Assembly: GCF_000011085.1 (NCBI RefSeq) | Contig: NC_006397.1 | Location: 224,051 to 288,050 of the forward strand | Source: Haloarcula marismortui ATCC 43049 | Lineage (GTDB): Archaea > Halobacteriota > Halobacteria > Halobacteriales > Haloarculaceae | Direction: 5' to 3' | DNA: 64,000 nt | In this document: positions 9,169 to 17,257 of the stretch, piece by piece | How the letters are laid out: every line of letters starts with the position of its first letter | How positions within the stretch are numbered: the first letter of the stretch is position 1 | Made by a program: the position numbers and the translations under genes | Notes under the pieces: model-generated | The model's input: the letters and a program-made list of their open reading frames with translations, nothing else | Databases searched by the model: none | What the model was told of the DNA's origin: nothing

Positions 9169-10269
9169 GTGCGACGACGAACCTATATCGCAAGTGGAAC
9201 AGTAATGGCAAGCGGCCTGCTGGCGGGCTGTAGTAGTGGGAGCAGTGAGAGTGAGTCAACGCCCGAATCGGCCGACTCTTACACTGTCTCGATGGAACCG
9301 ATGGGGCCCGTGACCTTCGACGGGCCTCCGGAAGACTGGGTGGCACTGCTCCCGAGCTACGCCGACATGGGGATGGCCCTCGACGCAGGCCAGACGCTCG
9401 GAATACAGTTGCCATACCGGTATGCCACCGGGTTTTACGAAGAACTCCCCGGTGTCGAGTACGACCCCGATGCGGTGACGACCCTCTATCAGGATGGCGT
9501 CGATAAAGAGTTGTTCTACGAGATAGATGCCGACGTCCACTTCATGGAACCAAACCAGCTACGCAACTGGTACGACTGGGACGACCGAGACATTCGGGAA
9601 GTCAAAGAGAACATCGGTCCCTTCTTCGGGAACTTCATCCGGCGGCGTAGCGACGACTGGCACGACTACCCGTACTACTCGCTGTACGGGGCCTTCGAGA
9701 AGATTGCCCAGGTCTTCGACCGCGAGCAGCGCTACCAGCAGTTCGCGTCGTTCCACGAGGAGTTCCTGACCAACCTCCAGGAGCGACTGCCCGAAACGAC
9801 TCCAGAGGCGGCACTGCTCTACCCCGCAGACAAGACACCGGAGACGTTCTACCTCTACCAGCTCTATGACGGTGGTGTCGGAAAGAAACACTGGCGTGAT
9901 CTACGGCTCCGGGACGCTTTCGAGGGGACCGACGTAGGACACTATTCGGGCAACACGAGTCTCAAGGTGGATTTCGAGACGCTGCTGGATATTGATCCGG
10001 ATGTTCTGCTGGTCCGTGGACAGGTTGAAGAGGATCAGGCGACCTTCGAGGAGACCATCGTCGACTCGCTGCGGAACAACCCTGTCGCCAGCGAACTGAC
10101 CGCTGTCCAGAACGACGCAGTCTACCGTGGTGGATATCTTGATCAGGGGCCGATCATCAACCTCTTCCAGACCGAAGCCGCGGCCCAGCGGATCTACTCC
10201 GACGAGTTTTCCGAGGAGACAGTGTTCGACCGGCAGCGGGTGGCAGATATCATCACCGGCTCTACCTGA
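9169..10269 (+). CDS. Iron/siderophore-type ABC transporter substrate-binding lipoprotein
   Basis: The 366-residue protein starts with GTG; the iron box ends 3 bp upstream and no other start keeps the signal. It has a short Tat signal (MRRRTYIASG) and lipobox LLAGC, so it should be exported folded and lipid-anchored. The mature part has the two-lobe periplasmic-binding architecture of the FecB/BtuF class, including ELPGVEYDPDA, KVDFETLLDIDPDVLLVRG and DQGPIINLFQTEAAA. No permease or ATPase gene is adjacent, so it must work with a transporter encoded elsewhere. Iron regulation is inferred from the palindromic box. A truncated, divergent homologue lies across the control region. Confidence 0.88.
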   Translation: MRRRTYIASGTVMASGLLAGCSSGSSESESTPESADSYTVSMEPMGPVTFDGPPEDWVALLPSYADMGMALDAGQTLGIQLPYRYATGFYEELPGVEYDPDAVTTLYQDGVDKELFYEIDADVHFMEPNQLRNWYDWDDRDIREVKENIGPFFGNFIRRRSDDWHDYPYYSLYGAFEKIAQVFDREQRYQQFASFHEEFLTNLQERLPETTPEAALLYPADKTPETFYLYQLYDGGVGKKHWRDLRLRDAFEGTDVGHYSGNTSLKVDFETLLDIDPDVLLVRGQVEEDQATFEETIVDSLRNNPVASELTAVQNDAVYRGGYLDQGPIINLFQTEAAAQRIYSDEFSEETVFDRQRVADIITGST

Positions 10270-10343
10270 CTGACTGCGGTGACGGCCAGACATGAAACCA
10301 GTGTCATCGATGGCGAGCGCTATCACGCTACTGCCACGGTTCT

Positions 10344-10416
10344 GGACACACCACTGTTTCCAGTAAAATACCACCAGATAGCGACCAGATTTCACAGGAA
10401 ATGTGGAGTGGTGGAC
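10344..10416. repeat. Pair of inverted ORB-like elements
   Basis: In the 324-bp gap after the binding-protein gene, 10344-10368 read on the minus strand gives ACTGGAAACAGTGGTGTG. Segment 10389-10416 on the plus strand gives CACAGGAAATGTGGAGTGG. Both resemble haloarchaeal Orc1/Cdc6 origin recognition boxes (GGAAA core followed by a GTGG-type run), and they face away from each other across about 20 bp. No initiator gene is adjacent, so function is uncertain. Nothing else was recognised in 10270-10593. Confidence 0.4.
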
Positions 10417-10593
10417 AGATGAACAGTCATAATCGGAAATTAGTCTGTGCGTGTCCGAACTACCTGGCGAACACAGGTGTCGGCGAGATGACTCGCGAGT
10501 GTGTCGCAACGAACTCAGGGCCCCCGTTCCAGAGAGCGGTATTGTGCGTTAGCTACAAAACAAATAAACGCCACGAGCGCATACTAAACGGTG

Positions 10594-11004
10594 ATGACCG
10601 ACGAGCTAGCAGAGATCCGACAGAAGAAGCTCGAAGAGCTCCGAAACGGAGAGCGAGGGACCGCTGCTGAGAACGAGAACAGCGAGTCGGCAGCCGAACC
10701 AGTCCACGTCCACGGCGCAGGCGACCTACAGGACACCGTTGATGATGGGGTCGTCCTCGTGGACTTCTACGCCGACTGGTGTGGCCCGTGCAAGCAACTC
10801 GAACCCGTCGTCGAGCGCATCGCCGCTGGCACCGCCGCGACCGTAGCGAAAGTCGACATCGACGCAAACCAGCAGTTGGCAGCCAAATACGGCGTCCGTA
10901 GCGTACCGACGCTGTTGCTGTTCGTTGATGGGGAGCCGGTCGAGCGCTTAGTGGGGATGCAACAGGAACCGCAACTCCGGTCGCTCATCGAGAGCTACAC
11001 CTGA
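10594..11004 (+). CDS. trxA: Thioredoxin
   Basis: From the ATG at 10594 the protein has 136 residues; a GTG three bases earlier is a weaker alternative. Residues 1-40 form a charged helical extension (AEIRQKKLEELR) not found in minimal thioredoxins but common in haloarchaea. The thioredoxin fold follows, with active site DWCGPCK (Cys 63 and Cys 66), the cis-proline segment GVRSVPTLLLF and a final helix. It should reduce protein disulfides in the cytoplasm. It stands alone between the iron-binding gene and the sulfur island, so a role in delivering electrons to sulfur carriers is possible but only inferred. Confidence 0.92.
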   Translation: MTDELAEIRQKKLEELRNGERGTAAENENSESAAEPVHVHGAGDLQDTVDDGVVLVDFYADWCGPCKQLEPVVERIAAGTAATVAKVDIDANQQLAAKYGVRSVPTLLLFVDGEPVERLVGMQQEPQLRSLIESYT

Positions 11005-11224
11005 TTCTCTCGGCTGTGTCATCCCAGTTTGCTACCGCACTGGAGTCACATCTGGTGTATTGGTGGATTCACGTCTCAATCGCCAGCGGAAGATCGCTAA
11101 CCGGCTTAGACTTTAGCCAGTATGGCTTCTGAGCGCTGGTAGCGACCCAGTGTTTCAACAGAGCTACTATTGTTTATATTGTACAATCAAAGATTTATTG
11201 TTCTTGTAGGACTAACTGTGTTGT

Positions 11225-11449
11225 ATGGAGCGTAACGTCGGTTCGACAGACAAGACTGCCAGAATCCTCATCGGTGCCATCGCGGGGCTGGTATCGCTCG
11301 GTATCCTCGCCAGCACCGTTCCGCTGCCAGCAATACTTGCACCTGTGCTCGGGCTCGCCGCGGTGCTGCTGCTCGTCACTGGCTTCACCAGATTCTGCGG
11401 GCTGTACGGACTCCTGGGTGTCGACACCTGCTCTGTCGACACCCGGTGA
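11225..11449 (+). CDS. DUF2892 (YgaP transmembrane-like) small membrane protein
   Basis: This gene encodes 74 residues with the DUF2892 pattern: an N-terminal RNVGSTDKTARILIGAIAG, two hydrophobic helices, and a C-terminal GFTRFCGLYGLLGVDTC. The two cysteines in that last motif are conserved in the family. In bacteria such domains occur fused to rhodaneses (YgaP) or beside sulfur-transfer genes. Its position next to the DUF1641/SQR/TusA operon fits a sulfur role. An AT-rich TATA region (tttatattgtac) lies about 50 bp upstream. Confidence 0.85.
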   Translation: MERNVGSTDKTARILIGAIAGLVSLGILASTVPLPAILAPVLGLAAVLLLVTGFTRFCGLYGLLGVDTCSVDTR

Positions 11450-11571
11450 ACAATCGGGGCGGGGCCTGATCGGCTTACGCCGAGCAGCGACTGATTCTTC
11501 GAATCGAGGTTCCCGGTCAGCCTATTCTCAGACAGGTGGCCAGGCATCTGGCAATGACGAAAAATACGATT

Positions 11572-11970
11572 TCACTGGTTCTGGACCGCACGACCGAGCG
11601 ACCGGACGATGGCGAGCACGTATCGGATGCCGGTAAGAAACTCGCCGCTTCGAATCCCATCCAAGACATCGTGCAGATCGACTGGCCCTCTAGAGTTCGC
11701 GTCGCCGAGTGCGCCGAGGACAGTCTGTAGCGCGCCTCGTGTGTCATCACTGGCGGCTGTCTCAGCGAGTTCGCCGAGCGAGGCGCCAGTCCCGGCGAGG
11801 GAGGTGACCATCTCGTCGTCCATCGCAGCGGTCCCGAGTTCGGCTACTTCGACCAGTTCGTTGACCGTATCGAGATTGCGGACGAACGTGGCGAAGGCCT
11901 CGGGGTTCTCCTCGATGGCGGTGGTCAGTTCCTCGCTCAGATCGTCAGCCGATGATTGTTGTTCACTCAT
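11572..11970 (-). CDS. DUF1641 family protein
   Basis: The 132-residue acidic soluble protein fits DUF1641. It has alternating small helices around NLDTVNELVEVAELGTAA and a C-terminal DVLDGIRSGEFLTGIRYVLA. Such proteins are commonly encoded beside sulfide:quinone-oxidoreductase-like flavoproteins and are thought to assist them, but the biochemical role is unknown. It is the last gene of a three-gene minus-strand operon, 11 bp after the flavoprotein gene. Confidence 0.85.
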   Translation of the reverse strand: MSEQQSSADDLSEELTTAIEENPEAFATFVRNLDTVNELVEVAELGTAAMDDEMVTSLAGTGASLGELAETAASDDTRGALQTVLGALGDANSRGPVDLHDVLDGIRSGEFLTGIRYVLAIVRSLGRAVQNQ

Positions 11971-11981
11971 TGTTTGTCACC

Positions 11982-13127
11982 TCAGAGTAGCCCCCGCGCT
12001 GTGAGCCAGTAGGATTCGTTGTACGCAAGCTTCGACCAGTGCATGGCCCGACTCGGTTCACTCGGCTCAGGCGGGCGTTCGTAGTCGAACTCGACGAACG
12101 TGGCGTCATCCATCCCAGTCTCGATGAAGCAGACGGTCTTGCCGCCGTAGACAGCTGTCGCTGGCTGGCCGCGGACCTCACTCGCGAGTCGCTGAGCGAC
12201 GACGTGGGCCTGATAGTGCGCCGCGCTCCCGGCCTTTGGGACCCCGGTCTGGGCGGCATCGCCGATGGCGTACACGTCGTCGAAGCCGGTCGCTTCGAGC
12301 GTGTGCTTGTCGACATCTACCCACCCTCCATCGCCGAGGCCGGCCGACTCGACGAAGTCGCTGCCGGTGTGTGGCGGGATGGCGACGAGGAGGTCGTAGT
12401 CCAGCTCCGTCCCTTCCATCGACGTAATCGTCTCCGCATCGGGGTCGACAGCCTCGGCGTTGAACATCGTCTCAATGGCGATATCGCGCTCCCGGAGTCG
12501 CGGGTCGGCCCACTCCGCGATGTGTTCGTTTCCGTGGACCCGCATGATGGGGTAGGTGTAGGTGATGTCGAACGCGTCCCGACGGCCGCGTTCTCGGAGC
12601 CAGTCGTCGACCATGAACGTGAACTCAAGCGGCGCGGCCGGACACATATGTGGCGTCCCGACAACGCTCAGGACGATGTGGCCGCCGTTCATTTCCAAGA
12701 GTTCGTCACGGAGAGCTTGGGAACCGTCTTCGCCGTAGAAGTGGTGCCCGCCCTCGGCGAGGCCCGGAACCCGCTCTGGTTCGAGCTGTGCCCCTGTCGC
12801 GACGACAAGTTTGTCGTACGGCGCAGGGTCGATAGCGTCGACAAGTTCGAGTTCCTTGCGCTCGTGGTCAACATCAACGACGGAGTCCTGCCGGATGGTG
12901 ACGCGGTTATCGACGACCTCTCGAAGGGGCCGGCGGCCGTCCGCAGGTTCGCGCTGTCCGAAAGCGACGTAGAGCCAGACCGGCTTGTAGACGTGGTCCC
13001 CGCTGTCGTTGAATAGCGTGATCTCGACCTCGCCGGCGGCTAGCTCCGCATCGAGTTTCTCCGCGAGGGTATTCGCCAGTACGGTACCACCGGTGCCGCC
13101 ACCGACGATTGCGATATGTTCGGTCAT
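11982..13127 (-). CDS. SQR-like NAD(P)/FAD-dependent oxidoreductase
   Basis: The 381-residue protein opens with a dinucleotide fold, IAIVGGGTGGTVLAN, and has a second FAD motif, DVYAIGDAA, near residue 283. Cys162 in GTPHMCPAAP and another cysteine in GGKTVCFIETG (about 334) correspond to the redox cysteine pair of sulfide:quinone oxidoreductases and flavocytochrome c sulfide dehydrogenases. It lacks an obvious C-terminal membrane anchor. The likely reaction is oxidation of sulfide to bound persulfide with electrons passed to quinone. It is translationally coupled to tusA (4-bp overlap) and followed by DUF1641, which suggests that TusA receives the sulfur. Confidence 0.87.
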   Translation of the reverse strand: MTEHIAIVGGGTGGTVLANTLAEKLDAELAAGEVEITLFNDSGDHVYKPVWLYVAFGQREPADGRRPLREVVDNRVTIRQDSVVDVDHERKELELVDAIDPAPYDKLVVATGAQLEPERVPGLAEGGHHFYGEDGSQALRDELLEMNGGHIVLSVVGTPHMCPAAPLEFTFMVDDWLRERGRRDAFDITYTYPIMRVHGNEHIAEWADPRLRERDIAIETMFNAEAVDPDAETITSMEGTELDYDLLVAIPPHTGSDFVESAGLGDGGWVDVDKHTLEATGFDDVYAIGDAAQTGVPKAGSAAHYQAHVVAQRLASEVRGQPATAVYGGKTVCFIETGMDDATFVEFDYERPPEPSEPSRAMHWSKLAYNESYWLTARGLL

Positions 13128-13372
13128 AGTTTCTTCACGTGAATCCTGTAGTGGTCGCCTTCATCGGCGATATCAAGGACTTCGTTGCCGGACTCGTCGG
13201 CCCACTCCTGGACCTCCGACGACGACTTCTCAGCGTCGCTCAACAGGGCGATAACGGAGCCGGTGTCGACGGCCCGAACCTCCGAGATGAGGTCCATCAG
13301 CGGACCCGGACAGGTCGCGCCCCGAGCGTCGACAGTCGTGTCAGCCTCAGTGTGACTTTGATTGGTGGTCAT
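13124..13372 (-). CDS. tusA: TusA-family sulfur carrier
   Basis: The 82-residue protein has the family motif RGATCPGPLMDL with the acceptor Cys21 and the compact beta-alpha-beta fold ending in YRIHVKKL. TusA proteins carry persulfide sulfur between donors and acceptors. It is first in the operon with the SQR-like flavoprotein. A 10-bp inverted repeat has one arm (13372-13381) overlapping the start codon. Confidence 0.9.
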   Translation of the reverse strand: MTTNQSHTEADTTVDARGATCPGPLMDLISEVRAVDTGSVIALLSDAEKSSSEVQEWADESGNEVLDIADEGDHYRIHVKKL

Positions 13373-13443
13373 GCTTTCTCATCTGTACATAGGCAAGCTA
13401 TGAATTTAATAATGTATGGGTGTTCCAAGACTGTGAGAAAGCA
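13372..13443. promoter_or_regulatory. 10-bp inverted repeat spanning the tusA/SQR promoter
   Basis: TGCTTTCTCA at 13372-13381 and TGAGAAAGCA at 13434-13443 are exact inverted copies separated by 52 bp of AT-rich DNA holding the probable TATA region. It is a candidate operator pair or a leader hairpin. Confidence 0.35.
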
Positions 13444-13540
13444 GTTTATCTATACGCAAACACCCTCGGTGACCACACACCAGTTTAAGTAAAGTTCGGG
13501 GCGAACGTGCCGCCCTTCAGAGCGGGGAGGATGGCAAGAA

Positions 13541-13687
13541 TCCGGTGGGGCCGACGAACGGCTGGCCGATGAAGGCATCGTCGTCCGTTCGCTACCCGAG
13601 CCATCGGCGGTGCGGGCGTCGACACACGCAGTCAATACTGAGTCAGAAGTCGACCGGCTTGCGACGGCACTGACGGCGGAATTCTGA
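13541..13687 (+). pseudogene. C-terminal remnant of a class V aminotransferase (cysteine-desulfurase-like)
   Basis: A 48-codon open stretch ends at the TGA at 13685-13687. It reads GADERLADEGIVVRSLPEPS and then VRASTHAVNTESEVDRLA, which is the characteristic C-terminus of class V PLP enzymes such as cysteine desulfurases. No start codon or N-terminal domain is present upstream, where the sequence is unrelated. It is evidently the tail of a deleted gene, and its location between two tusA operons suggests a lost sulfur donor. Confidence 0.65.
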
Positions 13688-13696
13688 CGTACCGAG

Positions 13697-14407
13697 TCAG
13701 TCGAGTCGACCCGGTCGCCGCTGATGGGTGGCGACCAGTCCGAGGAAGTTCTCGAACACCGTCGTCGCCTCCCGGGCGGCTGCGACCGACTCATCAGTGA
13801 TCGTTGCCGTTACTGTCTCCCGCCGTTCGTCGGTGAGGTCCTTGTTGCCGATGACCCACTCGGCTGTCTCGCGGTCGTACTCGGGGTGGAACTGCACGCC
13901 GTAGCGTGTGCCGAGCCGAAACGCCTGTATGCCGTACTGGTTTCGCGCCAGTTCTACCGCACCCGCAGGCAGTTCGGCGACGCGGTCAGAGTGTGTCTGG
14001 AACGCGGTGAACGACGGCGACATATCGGCAAACAGCGGGTCCTCGCCTCGCCGGTGAACTGTTCGGTATCCGAGTTCGTGTTCGCCCATGTCGACCACGC
14101 GCCCACCGAGAGACTGCGCAAGGAACTGGTGGCCCCAGCAAATCCCCAGGGTTGGTACGTCCGCCCGGTGGACGTCCCGGACCCACGACGTGAGGTCGTG
14201 AATCCAGCCGTGGTCGTCGTACACCGATGTCTGTGACCCACTGATAACCACGCCGTCGTACCGCCAGTCGCCGCCCGCGGGCACCGGTGGGAGATGACCA
14301 TCGCTGACTTTGTACACCGTCGTCTCGGCGTCAAGCGACCGGGTCAGGTTTCGTTCTGCGGGTGTCTCACCGACTGATGCATCGACGATTGCGATTGTCT
14401 GGTTCAT
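13697..14407 (-). CDS. Class I glutamine amidotransferase (GMP-synthase-like)
   Basis: The 236-residue protein has the nucleophile elbow TLGICWGHQF (Cys90) and the catalytic pair in GVQFHPEYD (His174, Glu176). That is the full triad of class I glutamine amidotransferases that release ammonia from glutamine. No synthetase domain is attached. It resembles stand-alone GATase-like proteins related to GuaA and to gamma-glutamyl peptide hydrolases. It follows the dsrE-like gene by 41 bp in the tusA-dsrE operon, so glutathione- or gamma-glutamylcysteine-type thiols are conceivable substrates. That is inference only. It could instead be a GMP synthase subunit paralogue. Confidence 0.82.
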   Translation of the reverse strand: MNQTIAIVDASVGETPAERNLTRSLDAETTVYKVSDGHLPPVPAGGDWRYDGVVISGSQTSVYDDHGWIHDLTSWVRDVHRADVPTLGICWGHQFLAQSLGGRVVDMGEHELGYRTVHRRGEDPLFADMSPSFTAFQTHSDRVAELPAGAVELARNQYGIQAFRLGTRYGVQFHPEYDRETAEWVIGNKDLTDERRETVTATITDESVAAAREATTVFENFLGLVATHQRRPGRLD

Positions 14408-14448
14408 GTTTGGGGGGCCGGGAAAAGCCGCTCAGTGGCTCTCGTCGC

Positions 14449-15021
14449 TCAGACGAGCAGTTGGATGTCGGACTCGGCCATATGCTGGAGCGCAGTGGCC
14501 GCCCCGACGCCGACAGTAACGTCGTCGTAGAAGTCGTCCTCGTCGTAGTCCATCAGTTCGATGGTCATCTGACAGGCCTGCAGTTCGACGCCCTGATCCA
14601 GCGACAGCTCAATGAGTTCGTCGATCGTCGCCGTCCCGTTGTCGTCGATACGCTTTTCCATCATCCGCGTCGCCATGCGGTCCATGCCAGGCAGCGCCGC
14701 GAGCGCGTTCGGCATCGGCATGTTCGGGTTGCCGACGGCCGACAACTGGAGGTTCTCGGACTTCTCCTCGTGGAGGATATCCAGACCCCAGAACGTGTGG
14801 AACACGACCACGTCCCAGCCGAACGCGGCCGCGGTGCTGGCGAGAATGAGCGGCGGATATGCCATGTCAAACGACCCTTGGGTCGCGACGATAGTCATCT
14901 TCTTTTGCTCGTCGTCGGCTTCCAAGTCAGCGACGGTCTCTTCGAGCTCTTCGATCCGAGCCTGCAGCTCCGCCTCGGTCATCGAATCGCCGTCGCCCGC
15001 CGATGGTGTGTCCGTGCTCAT
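14449..15021 (-). CDS. DsrE/DsrF-like (DrsE family) protein with coiled-coil N-terminus
   Basis: From the ATG at 15021 the protein has 190 residues. Residues about 15-45 form a coiled coil (MTEAELQARIEELEETVADL). They are followed by a DsrE-fold domain starting KKMTIVATQGSFDMAYPPLI and containing the conserved cysteine segment GVELQACQMTIELM. Such proteins accept or store sulfur from TusA. It begins 1 bp after the upstream tusA stop, so the two are coupled. The longer in-frame extension to 15123 lies inside tusA and was not used. Confidence 0.87.
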   Translation of the reverse strand: MSTDTPSAGDGDSMTEAELQARIEELEETVADLEADDEQKKMTIVATQGSFDMAYPPLILASTAAAFGWDVVVFHTFWGLDILHEEKSENLQLSAVGNPNMPMPNALAALPGMDRMATRMMEKRIDDNGTATIDELIELSLDQGVELQACQMTIELMDYDEDDFYDDVTVGVGAATALQHMAESDIQLLV

Positions 15022-15022
15022 T

Positions 15023-15268
15023 TTAGTCCGTCTTCTCGACGTAGTGTTTGTACACGTCGCCTTCGTCGACCTGTTCGAGTAGTGCCACGCCGTTCGTTCC
15101 CTCGGCCCAGCCCTCGATGTCACTCATACTGCCGCTGTCGGTCGCGATGACCTCCAGTACTGACCCCTCGGCGAGGTCGTCTATCGCCTGTTTCGTCTTG
15201 ACGACCGGCATTGGGCACGATGCACCTTTCACGTCGAGCGTCTCTGCGATGTCGAATGCTTCACTCAT
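15023..15268 (-). CDS. tusA: TusA-family sulfur carrier (second copy)
   Basis: The 81-residue protein starts at the ATG at 15268, chosen because the upstream in-frame residues are not conserved. The motif VKGASCPMPVVKTKQAI carries the sulfur-accepting Cys18 in the usual CPxP context. It is first gene of the tusA-dsrE-GATase operon and divergent from the rhodanese/metallo-beta-lactamase gene. The 250-bp gap to that gene is AT-rich and must hold both promoters. Confidence 0.92.
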   Translation of the reverse strand: MSEAFDIAETLDVKGASCPMPVVKTKQAIDDLAEGSVLEVIATDSGSMSDIEGWAEGTNGVALLEQVDEGDVYKHYVEKTD

Positions 15269-15517
15269 TGTTGGAAAGACTCCAGCTACTGTATTGGAGC
15301 TACTACACAATATCGGGTGGATGGTTAAAAGAATATCGATTATTGTGCTATTCTAGCAACACCATCCTTGGACAATATGCCCTCAAATAGCTTTCAGAGA
15401 GTTTCTTATACCATAACTGTACTTTATCGGTGTTCTCTAACGAAATGATATTGTGTAGATTGGGAATTTCTATACAAACTCTTTTATGCCTCAACCCTGT
15501 AGCAATGAGTGTACTAC

Positions 15518-16759
15518 ATGAACGCTGAAGACTTCCCGACGCCGGACGCAGACGTCGAATCGGTCACGCCCGAAACGCTGAAATCGCGTATCGACGACGG
15601 AGAGTCGGTCACGATCCTCGACGCGCGTATGTCCGGGGACTACGAGGAATGGCACATCGACGGGGAAAACGTCGAATCCATCAACGTCCCGTACTTCCAC
15701 TTTCTGGAAGACGAGCTAGATGCAGACATCATCGCGGACGTGCCGGACGACCGCGAAGTCACGGTTCTCTGTGCGAAAGGTGGGGCCAGCGAGTATGTCG
15801 CGGGCACACTCGCAGACCGCGGCTACGACGTTCACCACCTCGAAGACGGCATGAACGGGTGGGCGCGCATCTACGAGACCGTCGAAGTCACTGACTACGA
15901 CGGAGCCGGCACACTCCTACAGTACCAGCGGCCGTCCTCCGGCTGTCTCGGCTATCTGGTCTACGACGACGGCGAAGCCGCTATCATCGACCCGTTGCGC
16001 GCCTTTGCCGACCGATACTTCGACGATGCTGACGAGCTGGGCGTCGACCTGAAATACGCGCTTGACACGCACATCCACGCGGACCACATTTCGGGGGTCC
16101 GCGGCCTCGATGCGGCGGGCGTCGAGGGCGTCATCCCCGCAGCCGCCGTGGACCGCGGGGTCACCTACGCCGCGGAGCAGAGCTCCGCGAGCCCTGTCTC
16201 GCAAGCTCGGCAGGACGCCGACGACCTGACGACTGCCGAGGACGGCGACACCTTCGAGGTTGGCGACGTCACCATCGAGACCGTCGCGACACCCGGCCAC
16301 ACGACCGGGATGACCTCGTATCTCGTCGACGACAGCCTGCTCGCCACCGGTGACGGGCTTTTCATCGAGAGTGTCGCCCGACCGGACCTCGAAGAGGGCG
16401 ACGAGGGCGCACCCGACGCAGCTCGGATGCTCTATGAGTCATTGCAGGAGCGCGTGCTGACACTGCCCGATGATACGCTCATCGGGGGCGCGCACTTCAG
16501 CGACGCGGCCGAACCGGCGAACGACGGCACCTACACCGCACCGATCGGCCAGCTTGTCGAGGAGATGGACGCTCTCACTATGGACGAGGACGACTTCGTC
16601 GAGACGATTCTGGCCGATATGCCACCGCGACCGGCGAACTACGAGGACATCATCGCGACGAACCTCGGCCAGAACACCGTCGACGACGAGGAGGCGTTCA
16701 CGCTGGAACTCGGACCGAACAACTGCGCGGCGAGCCAGGAATCGCTCGCGGGTGACTAA
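15518..16759 (+). CDS. Rhodanese-metallo-beta-lactamase fusion (persulfide dioxygenase-like)
   Basis: The 413-residue protein (ATG 15518) has a rhodanese domain first (1-125) with active Cys85 in VLCAKGGASEYVAG. An MBL domain follows, with THIHADH at 184-190, a second metal ligand in ATPGHTTGM and another in GGAHFSDA. This order is reversed compared with the common ETHE1-rhodanese fusions, where the dioxygenase comes first. The likely job is oxidation of persulfide to sulfite coupled to sulfur transfer. It heads the plus-strand operon with two YeeE/YedE genes and a PiT-type permease, with only 6 bp to the next gene. The TATA-like cttttatg lies about 35 bp before the start. Confidence 0.88.
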   Translation: MNAEDFPTPDADVESVTPETLKSRIDDGESVTILDARMSGDYEEWHIDGENVESINVPYFHFLEDELDADIIADVPDDREVTVLCAKGGASEYVAGTLADRGYDVHHLEDGMNGWARIYETVEVTDYDGAGTLLQYQRPSSGCLGYLVYDDGEAAIIDPLRAFADRYFDDADELGVDLKYALDTHIHADHISGVRGLDAAGVEGVIPAAAVDRGVTYAAEQSSASPVSQARQDADDLTTAEDGDTFEVGDVTIETVATPGHTTGMTSYLVDDSLLATGDGLFIESVARPDLEEGDEGAPDAARMLYESLQERVLTLPDDTLIGGAHFSDAAEPANDGTYTAPIGQLVEEMDALTMDEDDFVETILADMPPRPANYEDIIATNLGQNTVDDEEAFTLELGPNNCAASQESLAGD

Positions 16760-16765
16760 CCGTCG

Positions 16766-17257
16766 ATGGTAGCTGACCCTGTCCCGCTGCAACTGGCCGC
16801 CGAGCTGTTCCCCAACGGTATCAGCCGGTACGCCATCGGCGGCCTCTTCGTCGGTCTCGGCGCGGCGGTAATCTACGTGGGCACCGGCATTAGCGCCGGC
16901 GCGAGCACGTTCCTCGAATCGACGCTGTCGTACGTCTCCGGCCAGTCGCGGTTCCAGCAGTACGTCGCCTCTCGTGACTGGCGGCTCGTGTTCACGCTCG
17001 GCATCATCCTCGGCGCGGCCGTGTACGCGGTCGTCTACCAGGGTGGCGCGTGGACAACGGATGTCTCCTGGTGGCGGCTGTTGCTTGGTGGCATCTTCGT
17101 CGGTATCGGAACCCGCGTCGGGAAGGGCTGTACCTCGGGCCACGGCGTCTGTGGCGTGGGATCGGCCTCGAAAACGTCACTGGCGGGCGTCCTCGCCTTC
17201 CTGCTGGTCGCGATACTGACTGCACAGGTCGTCGCCGCACTGGGGGTGACGCCGTAA
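16766..17257 (+). CDS. YeeE/YedE (TsuA-like) sulfur transport protein, first half
   Basis: The 163-residue polytopic membrane protein has the hallmark GCTSGHGVCG with the conserved cysteines near residues 118-124. Full-length TsuA/YeeE proteins have two such repeats and import thiosulfate-type sulfur. Here the two repeats are separate genes. It overlaps the next gene at TAATG and is cotranscribed with the rhodanese/MBL gene. About four hydrophobic helices are visible. Confidence 0.9.
   Translation: MVADPVPLQLAAELFPNGISRYAIGGLFVGLGAAVIYVGTGISAGASTFLESTLSYVSGQSRFQQYVASRDWRLVFTLGIILGAAVYAVVYQGGAWTTDVSWWRLLLGGIFVGIGTRVGKGCTSGHGVCGVGSASKTSLAGVLAFLLVAILTAQVVAALGVTP

Noticed and set aside
12039..13016. 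325-codon plus-strand frame over the SQR-like gene
   Set aside because: Antisense shadow of a conserved flavoprotein with intact FAD motifs.
15268..15518. Inverted repeats GGATGGT/ACCATCC and CTCCA/TGGAG between the divergent sulfur operons as operators
   Set aside because: Arms are short (5-7 bp) and far apart or low in information, so chance is a sufficient explanation.
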